The position numbers and the translations under genes were made by a program. DNA of 64,000 nt from positions 1,396,001 to 1,460,000 of the forward strand of contig CAHIKZ030000391.1 of NCBI GenBank assembly GCA_903632075.3, in the 5' to 3' direction. The notes beneath the pieces were generated by a model. It was not told where the DNA came from. It did not search any database and saw only the letters and a program-made list of their open reading frames with translations. This document shows positions 32,776-43,039 of this stretch, piece by piece. Source of the DNA: Acanthosepion pharaonis. Taxonomy: Eukaryota > Mollusca > Cephalopoda > Sepiida > Sepiidae. The stretch's first letter is position 1. Every line of letters begins with the position of its first letter.

Positions 32776-33770
32776 GGTGTTAACCATTAGTCAATGAGGG
32801 TTTACTGAAGCATGGTTATCAGCCCATACACTGCAAGTGAAGCTATGTTTCTCTTCATTTTAGAGGGGAGGACTTTCTCAGTCCCGGGGAACCCAACCCT
32901 GCGACAGCACCTTCCTTCTTGCACGAATGAGGTTGGGTAGGTATACTACCGAGGGAGCTGGGGAAAATCCTTTTTTTTTTGTCCTTGGTCGCGGTGGGAG
33001 TGCGTAATCTTAACTTACGGGACAATTTTTGAAATAATCTTTGTCATAATTGGTCTAAACACTACCTAAAAAAAATAGAACATGTTATCTTTTTGCCACC
33101 CGTTACGTGCCGACTTAAAAGTTTAAATAGATAACAGGGTTCAATTCAGTTACTAATAGCGTCATTTAACCAATTCATCTTCAAATTCGTACGTGGAATA
33201 ATTACAAAGAAAAAATGTCTAATCACAGCAAACCACAGTGTTACATGTATTCCGGTCTACCTTCAGATTTCAACTGATAAGCTTTCCTCTTTTGTACATC
33301 GACAATTAATTTAAACTTATCACTAGATTGGAAGTTAGGTCTCAATATTTTACAGCTGAAATCGCTTAAAGTTTCTTCTCTTACACTTATAGAACTCTTT
33401 TCCGGTTTCTTGCTTTGAAAAATGTAAATTCAATCTCAATCTCTATCTTTAGTCTTCTAAATTCCTTTTCTTTTATTGTTTTCTACACTTAATAATGTCT
33501 TTCTTTTTCTCATATTCTTTCACATTGAGTAACTTCTAACGTCGTAGTTGATTTATTCCCTTGCTTGGGGCGAAATGATTTATAAAAAGAAAAAAGAACG
33601 TTTCTTACGCTTTAAATTTATTTGTAGTACATATTGTCCTTAAAATTTCCTCCAAGCTCAAGTGATTTGTTCAATGCTGGTTTTAGCCTTTTGTTGGTAG
33701 AAACATATCTCTGTCAGTTCAAGTGTTTCCATCTGTGAGATTGTCCAGCATTCACTGTCATAGAAGAGAT
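32776..33770. other. unannotated; GC-richer block at 32860-33020
   Basis: The block around CAGTCCCGGGGAACCC is compositionally unlike its surroundings and holds no frame. At 33560 TTGCTTGGGGCGAAATG..TTATAAA resembles the 3' tail of the LINE ending near 54410, so a short LINE tail may be present. Confidence 0.35.
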
Positions 33771-33776
33771 GAAATA

Positions 33777-34147
33777 CAGGGTGCCCATAAAGTTCGTGTG
33801 AACTTTAAAAACTTCATAACTTTGTTTCTATTTGCGATAGAAATAATCTGTAAAAAAAAAAATGTTATAAAGTTTAATGTACCTTGTTTTAAGTATAGCT
33901 AAAATAACTAATGTGATTTCAGGCATTACTGTAAATCAGTTGGCAAAAGTTTTCCGTGAACTGCAAAATCGTATTACACTTTGTATTGCTAATGATGGAG
34001 GACATGTGGAAACTTGAATAAAATTTCAATAAAACATTAAAATATATAGATTTACTTCTTTCTAATCCATTTTACAAATTATTTCTTTCGCAAACACAAA
34101 TAAAGTTATCATTTTTTAAAGTGTACACGAACTTTATGGACACTCTG
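33777..34147 (+). mobile_element. mariner-type MITE, 371 bp
   Basis: TA at 33775-33776 and 34148-34149. TIRs of about 35 bases: CAGGGTGCCCATAAAGTTCG at the left, the complement of CAGAGTGTCCATAAAGTTCG at the right, then GTGT.AACTTTAAAAA. The interior keeps a transposase tail, QLAKVFRELQNRITLCIAND followed by GGHVET and a stop, so it arose by deletion of an autonomous element. Confidence 0.9.
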
Positions 34148-34789
34148 TATATACTAGTTTTATCTCTTAAAATTCAAAAGGACAATGGGTTTATAGGTCT
34201 GCAATATCAACAAAAATTGAAATAACACAATAAATTATGCTCCCTGATCAATTGCCCTCCGCGACATAAAATCATATTACACCGAATATTTTTTTAAATT
34301 CCTTTCTCTTACTGACAGAAAAGAAATTCCTGAAAGCTTTGAACAAAAAAAAAATAAAATAAAATAAAAATAAAAATAATACTACCATTCACATTGCACC
34401 AGGAAACATGAATAAAAAGAAGATTATGTACCAACATTCTTATAAAAGTTATGGTCGGGCTTTTTGTGGAAATCATCATTCAGTCGATATACATATACCT
34501 TCCCTTGAACTATTTTATTCGACGCGAGTGGGGATCATGTAAATATTTCAGGAAGAAGTTAGACTAAGATTTGTTTTCTTATGGTTTAACAACCTTTTCC
34601 GGTCTGTTTTAAGAAGAAACAGATTTTGTTTTGTAAAAAATAATTCTTTTTCTTTATGAGTGAATATTGCATAACCAACTTTTTGTAGTACAACAATGAT
34701 TCCTTTATAAATCTTACTATTTAATCAATAACTGGGGAGAAAGAATCATACTTTCGCCGTTACATTTGTGTATAAGAAAGTACTGGATA
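34148..34789. other. unannotated AT-rich spacer
   Basis: No motif recognised. Confidence 0.4.
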
Positions 34790-35062
34790 GATTGATTCGT
34801 TTTCTACGGCTTATCAACTAATTAAAAATTATTTGAAGCTAGAAAATATTTTCAGATTTTAAGAATGTTTGGAAAATAACAATTTAATGATACGAGGGTT
34901 ACTATTTAACCCATATCTAGGATGGGGAGACGTGGATTCATACTTTTCCTAAAGGTATTTGCGTGTAAGTGAATATAACGAACTCCGCTAGAATCTGAAC
35001 CCAGCTGTCCGATTTCTCATTTGGAGTCCCTACCCATTGCACCACCCGCATCTCCAGATAAC
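34790..35062 (-). mobile_element. tRNA-derived SINE-like copy
   Basis: Minus strand: GATGCGGGTGGTGCAATGGG (A-box region), GCTGGGTTCAGATTCTAG (B box), ACGCAAATACCTTTAGGAAA and CCACGTCTCCCCATC; the end matches the 28245 copy around TTGATAAGCCGTAGAAAA. No 5S head is visible here. Confidence 0.65.
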
Positions 35063-35809
35063 CTATGTACGAGGTAACTCTTTTATACTCTTAATCTTAT
35101 ATCATCCAAATCTCTTAAGTTTTCCTGACAGTATCCTAAAGGTTTTAGATCTTTATAGGTAATATAACAATATTCAAACAATATATAAAACAACATTAAA
35201 AATATGAAAATAACATTAATAAAATAGAAAAAAAATGAAGTGAAAAAACTGGTTTGACCGCAATTCTTTCTATATCCAAGATAGTACCATGCTATCCAGG
35301 AACTAATTTGTGAAACGGTCTTTTGTCGTGAGGCTAATAATATATACGGGGATTTAGATTCATGTATAAATCATGAGAGGTGACAATCCCAGAGGCTTGC
35401 CTAACCGGGATTCGACACTTGGAATTTAGAAGCATTTCAGTAAGTGATGCACGGGACACAGTCCATCTATCATTGCTTCGAAAGACTACAGCTAACATTC
35501 CCTGAGGTCTCCGGGTGAAGCGAATACGACGTGGAGAGGAAGAGAAAGAGTCACGAGCCGGCCTTTGCAGACGATATTCAGTGTGTCTGATGAAGGAAGA
35601 AGGCATATATACACAAGAGAATAGACAAGAAAAACAAAAGACATTAACAAAAAAAAATAGAAGAAAAATGAGACGAGAAAGGGAATGAAGAAAATAAAAC
35701 GGAAAAGAAAAAAAGTTTTCATGAATTATACACTAAAAAAAGCGAGAACACTGGCCGTAAAACAAAAGATGAGTCTTTCATCTTTTCCATTATACACTAG
35801 TGTGAGGGA
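35063..35809. other. unannotated
   Basis: A 90-residue minus-strand frame (35606-35334) is not recognised. Purine-rich stretches occur at 35530-35720. Confidence 0.35.
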
Positions 35810-35879
35810 TGTGGCCCTAACCAGTTGGCCTTAAATGCTATTTTTAAAAGAGTGCTCGATACTGAATAGAGCAAATATA

Positions 35880-36404
35880 ATTTATTCCAGTGTGTACTGA
35901 CTACTTGTGGTGGGATAGTGTGTATGTGCGTATGTGTGTGTATGCGTGTATAAGTACAAATAAGTTTACGAATTCCTCGTAGTAAGGAAATATACGCACG
36001 CATATATACACGCATGCTGACAGGAACACGCCAAAATAGAAACAGATCCAAGAGCACATAGAGGTCACTAAAACATTAAAAGATTAAATGCCGATAACTA
36101 CTCGCTGGACAAACCTTAATTGTTTTATGACCCTTCACGCAGAACTCTTCATTGACAATTCTAGAAAGAAAATTCGGATTGCCAACACAAAAACAAACAG
36201 AATGTCTCATATCGAGAATATTCCACATTGAACATGAAGAAAAATTAATTATTTTTAATAATATGTAAAAATCTCCACTTTCACCTGAAGACGGTTGTGA
36301 GACCAGACCAGAAACACGTGTCGTGAAATTATGTAAAACAAAGTATAATATTTTTTCTCAATAAATCCACATTACAACCAAAAAACGTTTGCGGCACCCT
36401 CTTC

Positions 36405-36410
<6 letters not shown>
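35880..36410 (+). mobile_element. PLE terminal repeat, family C, copy 1
   Basis: It matches 52260-52780 on the same strand, and 50975-51480 reversed, nearly base for base. It runs from TGTACTGACTACTTGTGGTG through TGGACAAACCTTAATTG and the hammerhead to AAACGTTTGCGGCACCC and a (TA)n array. No coding sequence is adjacent here, so it is a solo copy. Confidence 0.85.
36280..36329 (+). ncRNA. candidate hammerhead ribozyme, family C copy 1
   Basis: Helix I TTTCAC (36280-36285) pairs all six bases with GTGAAA (36324-36329). Core CTGAAGA (36286-36292). GAAA at 36312-36315. Helix III is the palindrome ACACGTGT. Cleavage triplet GTC (36321-36323). Helix II is weak: GGT/ACC offset by one mismatch from the core. 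Confidence 0.65.
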
Positions 36411-36461
<51 letters not shown>

Positions 36462-36878
36462 TCCATTCACATAAATACAGTAGTAAATACTGTATATTAT
36501 TCTGCAGTTGGATAGTAAATGTGGAATTCACTTGACTCACTTCTACCAGTTGACTTCTTCTACGCGCTGCTGGCAAATCTTATATGTGTTGTTCTTGTCC
36601 TAAGTATTATCGTTCATTACCCACCTTCCTGTGATTATTCTGATCAGTAACCTTCCCTAGATTACAAAAGTACGTGTGCCAGTATGTTTTTGTGAGTGTG
36701 TGCCTGTGTATGTGTGCGTGTGTGTCTAATATACATTATACCAACTACATACTTAAAGAATCTAAGGAAAATTTAACAAGCACTTCCGGAGTGAATGTAA
36801 CAACTGCAAACAAATCAACAGACAACCTACAAATATAAATAATGCCTATTAGACAGACGCACGAGCGCGCACACATTC

Positions 36879-36957
<79 letters not shown>
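36411..36957. repeat. (TA)n arrays at 36411-36459 and 36882-36957
   Basis: The first ends the family C module, the second begins the family B module at 36958. The 420 bases between carry no recognised motif. Confidence 0.9.
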
Positions 36958-36961
<4 letters not shown>

Positions 36962-37150
36962 TGAACATTGAAGTCAACACTATTTATAGCTGAGAAGAAT
37001 AGCAGCACTCGTTGCATTGGCTTACGATTGCGTCTAGCATGAAGCAGTCTGTCGCCTTTAAGTGTTCACTTCAGTGTTCACTTTTATATTTACACACGCT
37101 CTATCTCTGATATTGAGCACTTTTTCTCATAAATATAGCATACTATTTTT
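36958..37150. mobile_element. family B module, copy with degenerate hammerhead
   Basis: AAAGTGAACATTGAAGTCAA and CACACGCTCTATCTCTGATA flank GATTGCGTCTAGCATGAAGC (37026). The core is CTTACGA and GAAA is changed to GAAG, so the ribozyme (37021-37056) should be inactive. The module is enclosed by (TA)n arrays. Confidence 0.6.

Positions 37151-37155
<5 letters not shown>

Positions 37156-37199
<44 letters not shown>
37156..37199. repeat. (TA)n closing the family B module
   Basis: About 22 TA units. Confidence 0.95.
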
Positions 37200-37202
<3 letters not shown>

Positions 37203-37552
37203 TAAAGTTCAAAGTAACCACCAGAAAATGCATCGGTCTGACAGAAGAGTGAAAAAAAATGAAAAAGAACACTTAGAATAATTGAAAAAAGAATCGAACC
37301 AATTATCAAACTTATACTTTGATAACTTTTTGCGACGAATGCGAAATATTTGCCCTGCAGCAATCAAAGCAGAAGAAGGATATTTTGATGAGAGCAAATT
37401 TTAATCATAAAATGATTGTTTTTCTTTTTGCCATGATAAAATTTCTAAAAAAAAATCACGTCTCACTTTTTCATCCGAGTATAAAAAAAAACACAATTCT
37501 TTTCTATATGCCATTCTATGAGGAAGCTTTACAAAAAGGGAGACATATTAGA

Positions 37553-37556
<4 letters not shown>

Positions 37557-37616
<60 letters not shown>

Positions 37617-37632
37617 ACATATATATATATAT
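37557..37632. repeat. (TA)n, interrupted
   Basis: About 27 TA, AACACA, then five more TA. Confidence 0.95.
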
Positions 37633-37654
37633 GAAAATTTCTCCGATTTAACCA

Positions 37655-38035
37655 GTAGAGAAGACAATATTTATGAATAAAAAATGACAATAGGAAAACT
37701 ATTAATTTTTTCCCCATCTCACCTTTCTTAACAAAATTACTGCTCTTACAAACAAATGTACACAACAGATTCATAAATTCAAAAGAAAATGGTTGAATGC
37801 ATCAACACAGATATAATGACAATATTCTCTACACGTGAAAAATACTGACGTTATTTTCAGTTAACAATATGAAAATAGCGTTTCTCTACTTTCCAGTTTC
37901 TAGGAACATTTTGTTTTTGTTTTTATTAGTTACCTAGTTCAATTAAATTCATTTCGTATTTTGCTTCGATAACGTCCACATTGGACGAAACGCGTCAGCA
38001 ATTACTAGTTTTCCTATTGTCATTTTTATCCATAA

Positions 38036-38070
<35 letters not shown>
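37655..38070. mobile_element. PLE end module, family D
   Basis: TATGAATAAAAAATGACAAT at 37673 is the complement of ATTGTCATTTTTATCCATAA at 38018, making a facing pair about 345 bases apart. The module ends in (TA)n at 38038-38068 and is followed by a PLE protein fragment. Confidence 0.6.
37961..38001 (+). ncRNA. degenerate hammerhead, family D
   Basis: TTGCT (37961-37965) pairs with AGCAA (37997-38001). The core reads TCGATAA instead of CTGANGA. A perfect GTCC/GGAC helix II follows, then GAAA, helix III AC/GT and GTC. Peripheral stems survive while three core positions are changed. Confidence 0.5.
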
Positions 38071-38073
<3 letters not shown>

Positions 38074-38135
38074 TTTCATCTAAAAAGGCAACACTTAATA
38101 ATATTAACTACGAATACGGCCACAATGTGTAAATT
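38071..38135 (+). pseudogene. PLE C-terminal fragment
   Basis: KATLNNINYEYGHNV and a stop correspond to the SIISTMNTAPMC end of the protein at 58269-58529; the DNA AATATTAACTACGAATACGG matches the same region. It begins right after (TA)n, as at 59137. Confidence 0.6.
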
Positions 38136-38990
38136 TTTAACCCCTAAGCGGTGGTCAAAACATTATGAATCTATAAAGATAGATGTTTTGTATTAAAAAT
38201 GCCACAAATAATTCTTTGAGAAAATATATATTACCAGCAATATCTTTTAAAAAATTACCTGCAATACATTTTTATAAAAGAAATTAATAATGCTCTAAAG
38301 AAAATTAAATTTTGGTATTAATGGCAAATAAGGAATTGGTATGACGCTAAACAAACAAACAAATGAACCTATTCTAAAAAATATTGTCGGCATTAAATAA
38401 AATGTTGAGGTAAAACCAAATAAATCCAAATCCAAGACACAATGCAGAATAAAATACATATCTTTTCTCTAGCAATTGTCGTTGGGGTGTTTTGTTAGTA
38501 TTGCATTGTGGGATATCTAGTTTAGTCTATTTACTCGATATGTCAAATCTCGCAACAAAACGGACTATTTCCTAATGCGTAATCTATAATGGAATATACA
38601 ATATACTTAAAACTATTCAGGCTTATATCTTAATAATTATCATTCCAATTATCTTACAATTGCCAATAAGAAATCAACGAATAAGAAGCATCGAGCTTCT
38701 TGTCATTTTGAGGGCGTTTCGCATCTGGACTAATCACAAGAGATATCTAACAAGGTAGCCATCTGCAAATGATTGTGGACGCAAGCGGGTGGAAGCAGTA
38801 CTTAGGCAGCGCGCCAAATTGAAATGAAGGACAGGACCGAGAAAGGAAGCAAGTTATCTCTGGCCAAAGAAACAACCAAACATTGTATGTCAACTTTGAT
38901 GTTACGGCCAAACCCGGACAGCGAAATGACCGAAATCACATTTAACTTGGCTGTGTCGGTGGTATTCCAAAAGAGAATTACACTCAGAAA
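38136..38990. other. unannotated
   Basis: No gene, TIR or tandem structure recognised. Confidence 0.4.
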
Positions 38991-38997
38991 CAAGATA

Positions 38998-39115
38998 TAA
39001 GAAAGCGGAAAGAAAGAAAGAAAGAAAGAAAGGAAAGAAATAAAGAAAGAAAGAAAGGAAAGAAAGAAAGGAAAGAAGAAATGTAAGAAAGTTAATGTTG
39101 AATATGAAAGAAAAA

Positions 39116-39147
<32 letters not shown>

Positions 39148-39620
39148 CAGACATACAGACAGGAAGGAAGAAAAATAAATGCATTGAAGTTAATGTTGAA
39201 AATGAAAGTAAGGACGAAATAAATAAATAGATAAATAGAAAAATAAAGGAAAAAGAACAAATGAAAAATTAATGAATGAAGCTAGAATACAGAAAGAATA
39301 AAAGAACGAAAAGAGAAAGAAAAAAGTATGGGAGGAGGGGGAATGAAAAAAGAGAAACTGTAGAAAAGAAAGAAAGAAAGAAAGTAGAATGAATACATTT
39401 TACATAAAGTGATGTAGAAAGAGGAAAGAAATATGGAATGAAAGAAAAATCGGAAAGAGTAAAGAATGGATTAAAAGAGAAAATGAAAGAAAGAAAGAAA
39501 GAAAGAATGAGAAAGTAAGAGAAAAAAGAAAGTGAAAGAAAGAAAAATAAAGAGAAAGAAAGAGAGAGAAAGAAAGAAAAAGAAAGAAAGTGAGAAAGGG
39601 AGAAAGAAAGATCTTATAAA
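38998..39620. repeat. purine-strand tract of GAAA-type repeats
   Basis: About 620 bases are almost entirely A and G, with runs of GAAA, AAAG and GGAA interrupted at 39080-39260 by mixed sequence. Long homopurine mirror tracts can form triplex H-DNA (established knowledge). The Phe/Leu/Ser-rich minus-strand frames are repeat translations. Confidence 0.9.
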
Positions 39621-39840
39621 AACTGTCAAAGAAATAAAGTTGTTCCCTCATAGATACAAATTAAGGCTAAGACGACGTCATGGGAATTGCACACTTTACG
39701 ATATCAATTATTTCAACACCAAAAAGCGTAAGGCTTCTTTTAATTCTTCGCCCCAAAAGTGTCGTCGTCATTGGCTACCGTATTTCTAATTTTTTGGATC
39801 AAAGAGTACAAGACAAATTATATAACACAATGTTGTCTGA

Positions 39841-39842
<2 letters not shown>

Positions 39843-39912
<70 letters not shown>
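39843..39912. repeat. (TA)n opening the family E module
   Basis: About 35 TA units. Confidence 0.95.
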
Positions 39913-39915
<3 letters not shown>

Positions 39916-40120
39916 ATGCAATGATAACGAAAATAAAAATTCTAACGTTCACAGTATCAATTCAAAAGAGAGCTCGATACCTATATTAGAGCAATAATTA
40001 TTTATTATAACTTTTACATATAGAACCAATTTTGTTCTCACCAGTCGAGGTGCAATAGAAATGCACCGAAACGAAGTTGCATTTTGTAGTGAGTAAACTG
40101 TTCTTGTCTATATGAAAAAT

Positions 40121-40123
<3 letters not shown>
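39913..40123 (+). mobile_element. PLE end module, family E, copy 1
   Basis: TCCGATGCAATGATAACGAA through TATGAAAAATTAAA, enclosed by (TA)n on both sides. Reverse-complement homologue at 50040-50307, also between (TA)n arrays. Confidence 0.7.
40037..40093 (+). ncRNA. hammerhead-like three-way junction with variant core, family E copy 1
   Basis: Helix I CTCAC/GTGAG. The core is CAGTCGA instead of CTGANGA. Helix II GGTGCA/TGCACC is perfect, followed by GAAA. Helix III is AC.AAG with a partner ending GTA, which is a valid NUH. The second copy keeps the same junction with a core CCGTCGA. Confidence 0.45.

Positions 40124-40174
<51 letters not shown>
40124..40174. repeat. (TA)n
   Basis: It lies between the family E module and the hairpin at 40185. 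Confidence 0.95.
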
Positions 40175-40177
<3 letters not shown>

Positions 40178-40184
40178 ATTAATT

Positions 40185-40257
40185 AGGATTTGAATAATCA
40201 TAATTAAGTAATTCATCGTGTCTTTATGAATTACTTAATTATGATTATTTGAAATCC
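40185..40257. repeat. hairpin with perfect 24-nt inner arms
   Basis: Arms 40193-40216 and 40226-40249 are exact complements around a 9-base loop; AGGATTT/AAATCCT extend the stem outward. The same ATTACTTAATTATGAT word recurs at 40597 and the outer part at 41085. Confidence 0.9.
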
Positions 40258-40261
40258 TCGT

Positions 40262-40608
40262 AATTATTTCTCTCTGTATATCCTTGTTTGAACCGGCTTC
40301 TAATGCCCTGGGGTGAGCGGCTTGGGGATAGTAGTCGCAGCTCGTGGGGGCACAGTCTTATGTGTAAAGAGAGACTCGAATAAGTTCCTCCACGAAATAT
40401 GTGATCGAGCTGCGCTATATCGAGTTTAATTCGTTACCTCTTCGTCACCGAGTTGCTATGGCGTTTGCCTCCTATCGTATCTGTTCGGGTTTCAATTCTC
40501 GGTAGTGGATGCGCACTGCTGATGAGTTCCAAATATAGGACGAACGGCCGTCCAGTGCTTTCTGCATTCTGTTGAGGTTTCTTCTACACTCGATGAATTA
40601 CTTAATTA

Positions 40609-40611
<3 letters not shown>
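40262..40611 (+). mobile_element. PLE end module, family A, copy 1
   Basis: About 350 bases homologous to 53440-53790 in reverse orientation: AACCGGCTTCTAATGC near one end, GCACAGTC, TATATCGAGT, the hammerhead, TTCTGCATTCTGTTGAGG and CTCGATGAATTA at the other end. Bounded by (TA)n at 40612. Confidence 0.75.
40513..40558 (+). ncRNA. candidate hammerhead ribozyme, family A copy 1
   Basis: Helix I GCACTG/CAGTGC (40513-40518 with 40553-40558), six perfect pairs. Core CTGATGA (40519-40525). Helix II GTTCC with GGAC. GAA is followed by CGGCCG (one A lost from GAAA). GTC at 40550-40552. Compared with the copy at 53493, the second helix I pair differs on both strands (C-G here, A-T there). Confidence 0.65.

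Positions 40612-40657
<46 letters not shown>
40612..40657. repeat. (TA)n between family A and family B modules
   Basis: About 23 TA units. Confidence 0.95.
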
Positions 40658-40662
<5 letters not shown>

Positions 40663-40690
40663 AAAGTGAACATAGAAGTCAACACTTAGA

Positions 40691-40729
40691 GGCGACAGTC
40701 TGTTTCATGCTATATGCAATCGTCAGGCC
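40691..40729 (-). ncRNA. candidate hammerhead ribozyme, family B copy with full core
   Basis: Minus strand: GGC (40729-40727), CTGACGA, helix II TGC/GCA, GAAA, helix III ACAG/CTGT around one base, GTC, then GCC. All conserved core positions match. Helix I is three pairs plus a U-U and a further C-G. Confidence 0.65.
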
Positions 40730-41100
40730 ACATATGCTGTTATTTTTCTCGGCTATTTATATATATACGGGTTAGTGGTTCATTGTGGGTATTCTATTAT
40801 GGCGGTTATTTTACCGGAAGTCGTTTGTTGATTTATTTGGGTCAGGTTATATTGCTCGTTTTATTTTTGTTTCTTATAATAAAAAAAATAAAAACGAGCA
40901 ATATAACTATATAAGGCTTCTAACTACATTTAAATTGTTCTTGAACGAATTATAGTATAATAAAATTAAAAGTAAAAATATTTCAAATCGTAGTTAAATA
41001 AAAAGTATTCTTACCTAAATACCACCCAAAAGAAATCGTAAAATATACGTGGGAAAAAAAATGCCGTAAGAATTTTAGCCGAGGAATTACGAGGATTTCA

Positions 41101-41592
41101 AATAATCATAATTAATTTTAGAATATAAATTTTAAATAAATAAAAAAAAAAATCCAGACGACACGTTTAACGGAAGTTAGATTTCATTGAAAAATACACC
41201 CCTACACACTACCAAAAGTAACAATAACTGATATATTAAAATATAGACATATTGAACACCTAGACTCTCCTGTCTAGAAAAACAGATTTATCTCTAACCT
41301 AAGAAACAGGAATTTTGTTTTAGCTGTGTATTTAAAACCCAGTGATTTTAAAAGTTACTCCAAAATTCGCTTGAGGATGAAATGGAACTAATGTCTTTAA
41401 TTTAATTACAAAATTAAATTCGGGGCTTTTTAGCTTCCATTTTTGAAACATGGTTAGAACTGTGTAGCGGAAAAAACATATTTTAAATCAATTAATTTAT
41501 CATATATATATATATATATCTGTGCGTGTGCAACATTTCAGGTGGAATATATTTGTTATGGTACAGTATTTTTTTGACTTTTTTACATCCAA

Positions 41593-41656
<64 letters not shown>

Positions 41657-42340
41657 ACAAAATATGTCATGTTGGAATCAAAATGTATAATCCGATAGCT
41701 TGATTAGGAACAAACACCAAACTAAGTTGTTCGAAAATTCAAGTTGTTTTGATTTTTATTTAAGCTTCAAAAATTGCAATATATATAAACAGAACTTAAT
41801 AATTTGTCTTTTCAGGTGTTTTAGATAAATCGCAATTGTAAAACTAAATGCGGTACCAGACTGAAGCTATCAAATACAGATTCATAGAAGTTCCGAAGAT
41901 TGCTGTAATTTCCTTAAATAGATAACTGCAAAGATTCTCTCCCGGCTAAAAGCTGGTAGCGGCACGATATGATTTTATTAAACACGCGTCTTCGCAGATG
42001 GGAAAAAAAGAAAGGATACTAGTTGGATCACTGTCAAAGGTACAATTGTTCTTTAGTAGGACTTCGCAATATTGAACGTTTGTTAAGAATTTCACTTTTT
42101 ACGAGACAGGCTAACAACTCAAACACTTGAATATGAAACACGACGATTCGAAATTTTAATTTCGCTCCTCAAAATCGAATGAACAGAAGCCATGAATATA
42201 AGCACATCCATTTTGCATTTTGCATTATTAGATGCATTTAATTATTTCGAAATTTTAGGAAACTTACGAACGGTTTTGCAGATTTCTTTCATTATCAATA
42301 TGTTTAGATCGTAGTCGACTAAATGTCACCTTTACCATAT
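41101..42340. other. unannotated, (TA)n at 41597-41655
   Basis: No coding or terminal-repeat structure recognised in the AT-rich flanks. Confidence 0.45.
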
Positions 42341-42721
42341 AGAAGAGGTGGGTAATTGTTTTGGCTGGGGGGGGGCGCATTTTCGGAGCAGAAGGCGGCG
42401 GAGGGCCGCACTGATTGTATTCATTAGTGAACATGAAGTTTTATTTCTAAAAAAGGTGTCATTTCAAGCATAAGTATCAAAAAAAATCTTAAACATTTGA
42501 GTTAGTTTTAGTCATTTATGAGGAAATTTTACATCACATTTAATTATTTAATGGGACAAGTGTATTCTATCACAGCTTTTAAAATTTCCTTTGAAATCTG
42601 GAGTGAGGTTGCTTGTTGAGAACCTCATTACTGCCTGTAAATTCATGTCTGTTAAAGAGCATCTACATTTATTCTTGTAAAATTTCATGCAAGAAAAACT
42701 TTATTTGCATTATTCGAACAA

Positions 42722-42877
42722 TGTCCTCATCTTTGTCAACATATTTATTACACCGTTTCGGCCGTTGTACGCTCCGGCTTTCCTCAGGTGGTTGGGATGT
42801 CGAACTGAACCCTAAAGAAGGCCGGAGCGTATAATGGCCGAAACGTTGTAATAAATATGGCGACAAAGATGAGGACA
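42722..42877. repeat. long hairpin with ~60-nt arms (family F)
   Basis: Arms 42722-42782 and 42817-42877 pair almost throughout around a 34-base loop. Each arm contains GGCCGAAACG.TGTAATAAA. The minus strand of the left arm shows CTGAGGA, a GCCG/CGGC stem and GAAA, hammerhead-like, but no helix I partner was found. Confidence 0.8.
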
Positions 42878-43039
42878 ATAGTCCCAACAATGTAAATAAT
42901 ATAATGCAATGCACTATTTATCATTTACCAAATTATAAAGAAATAAATATGAAAACAATTTTGTATTCATAAATTTACTAAATTATAAAAAAATATATGA
43001 ACAAAATCTAAGGAAATCCTTATTTACCATTTTATAAAT

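Noticed and set aside
38802..39651. Minus-strand frames of 152 and 83 residues rich in Phe, Leu and Ser.
   Set aside because: They are the complement of the GAAA purine tract.
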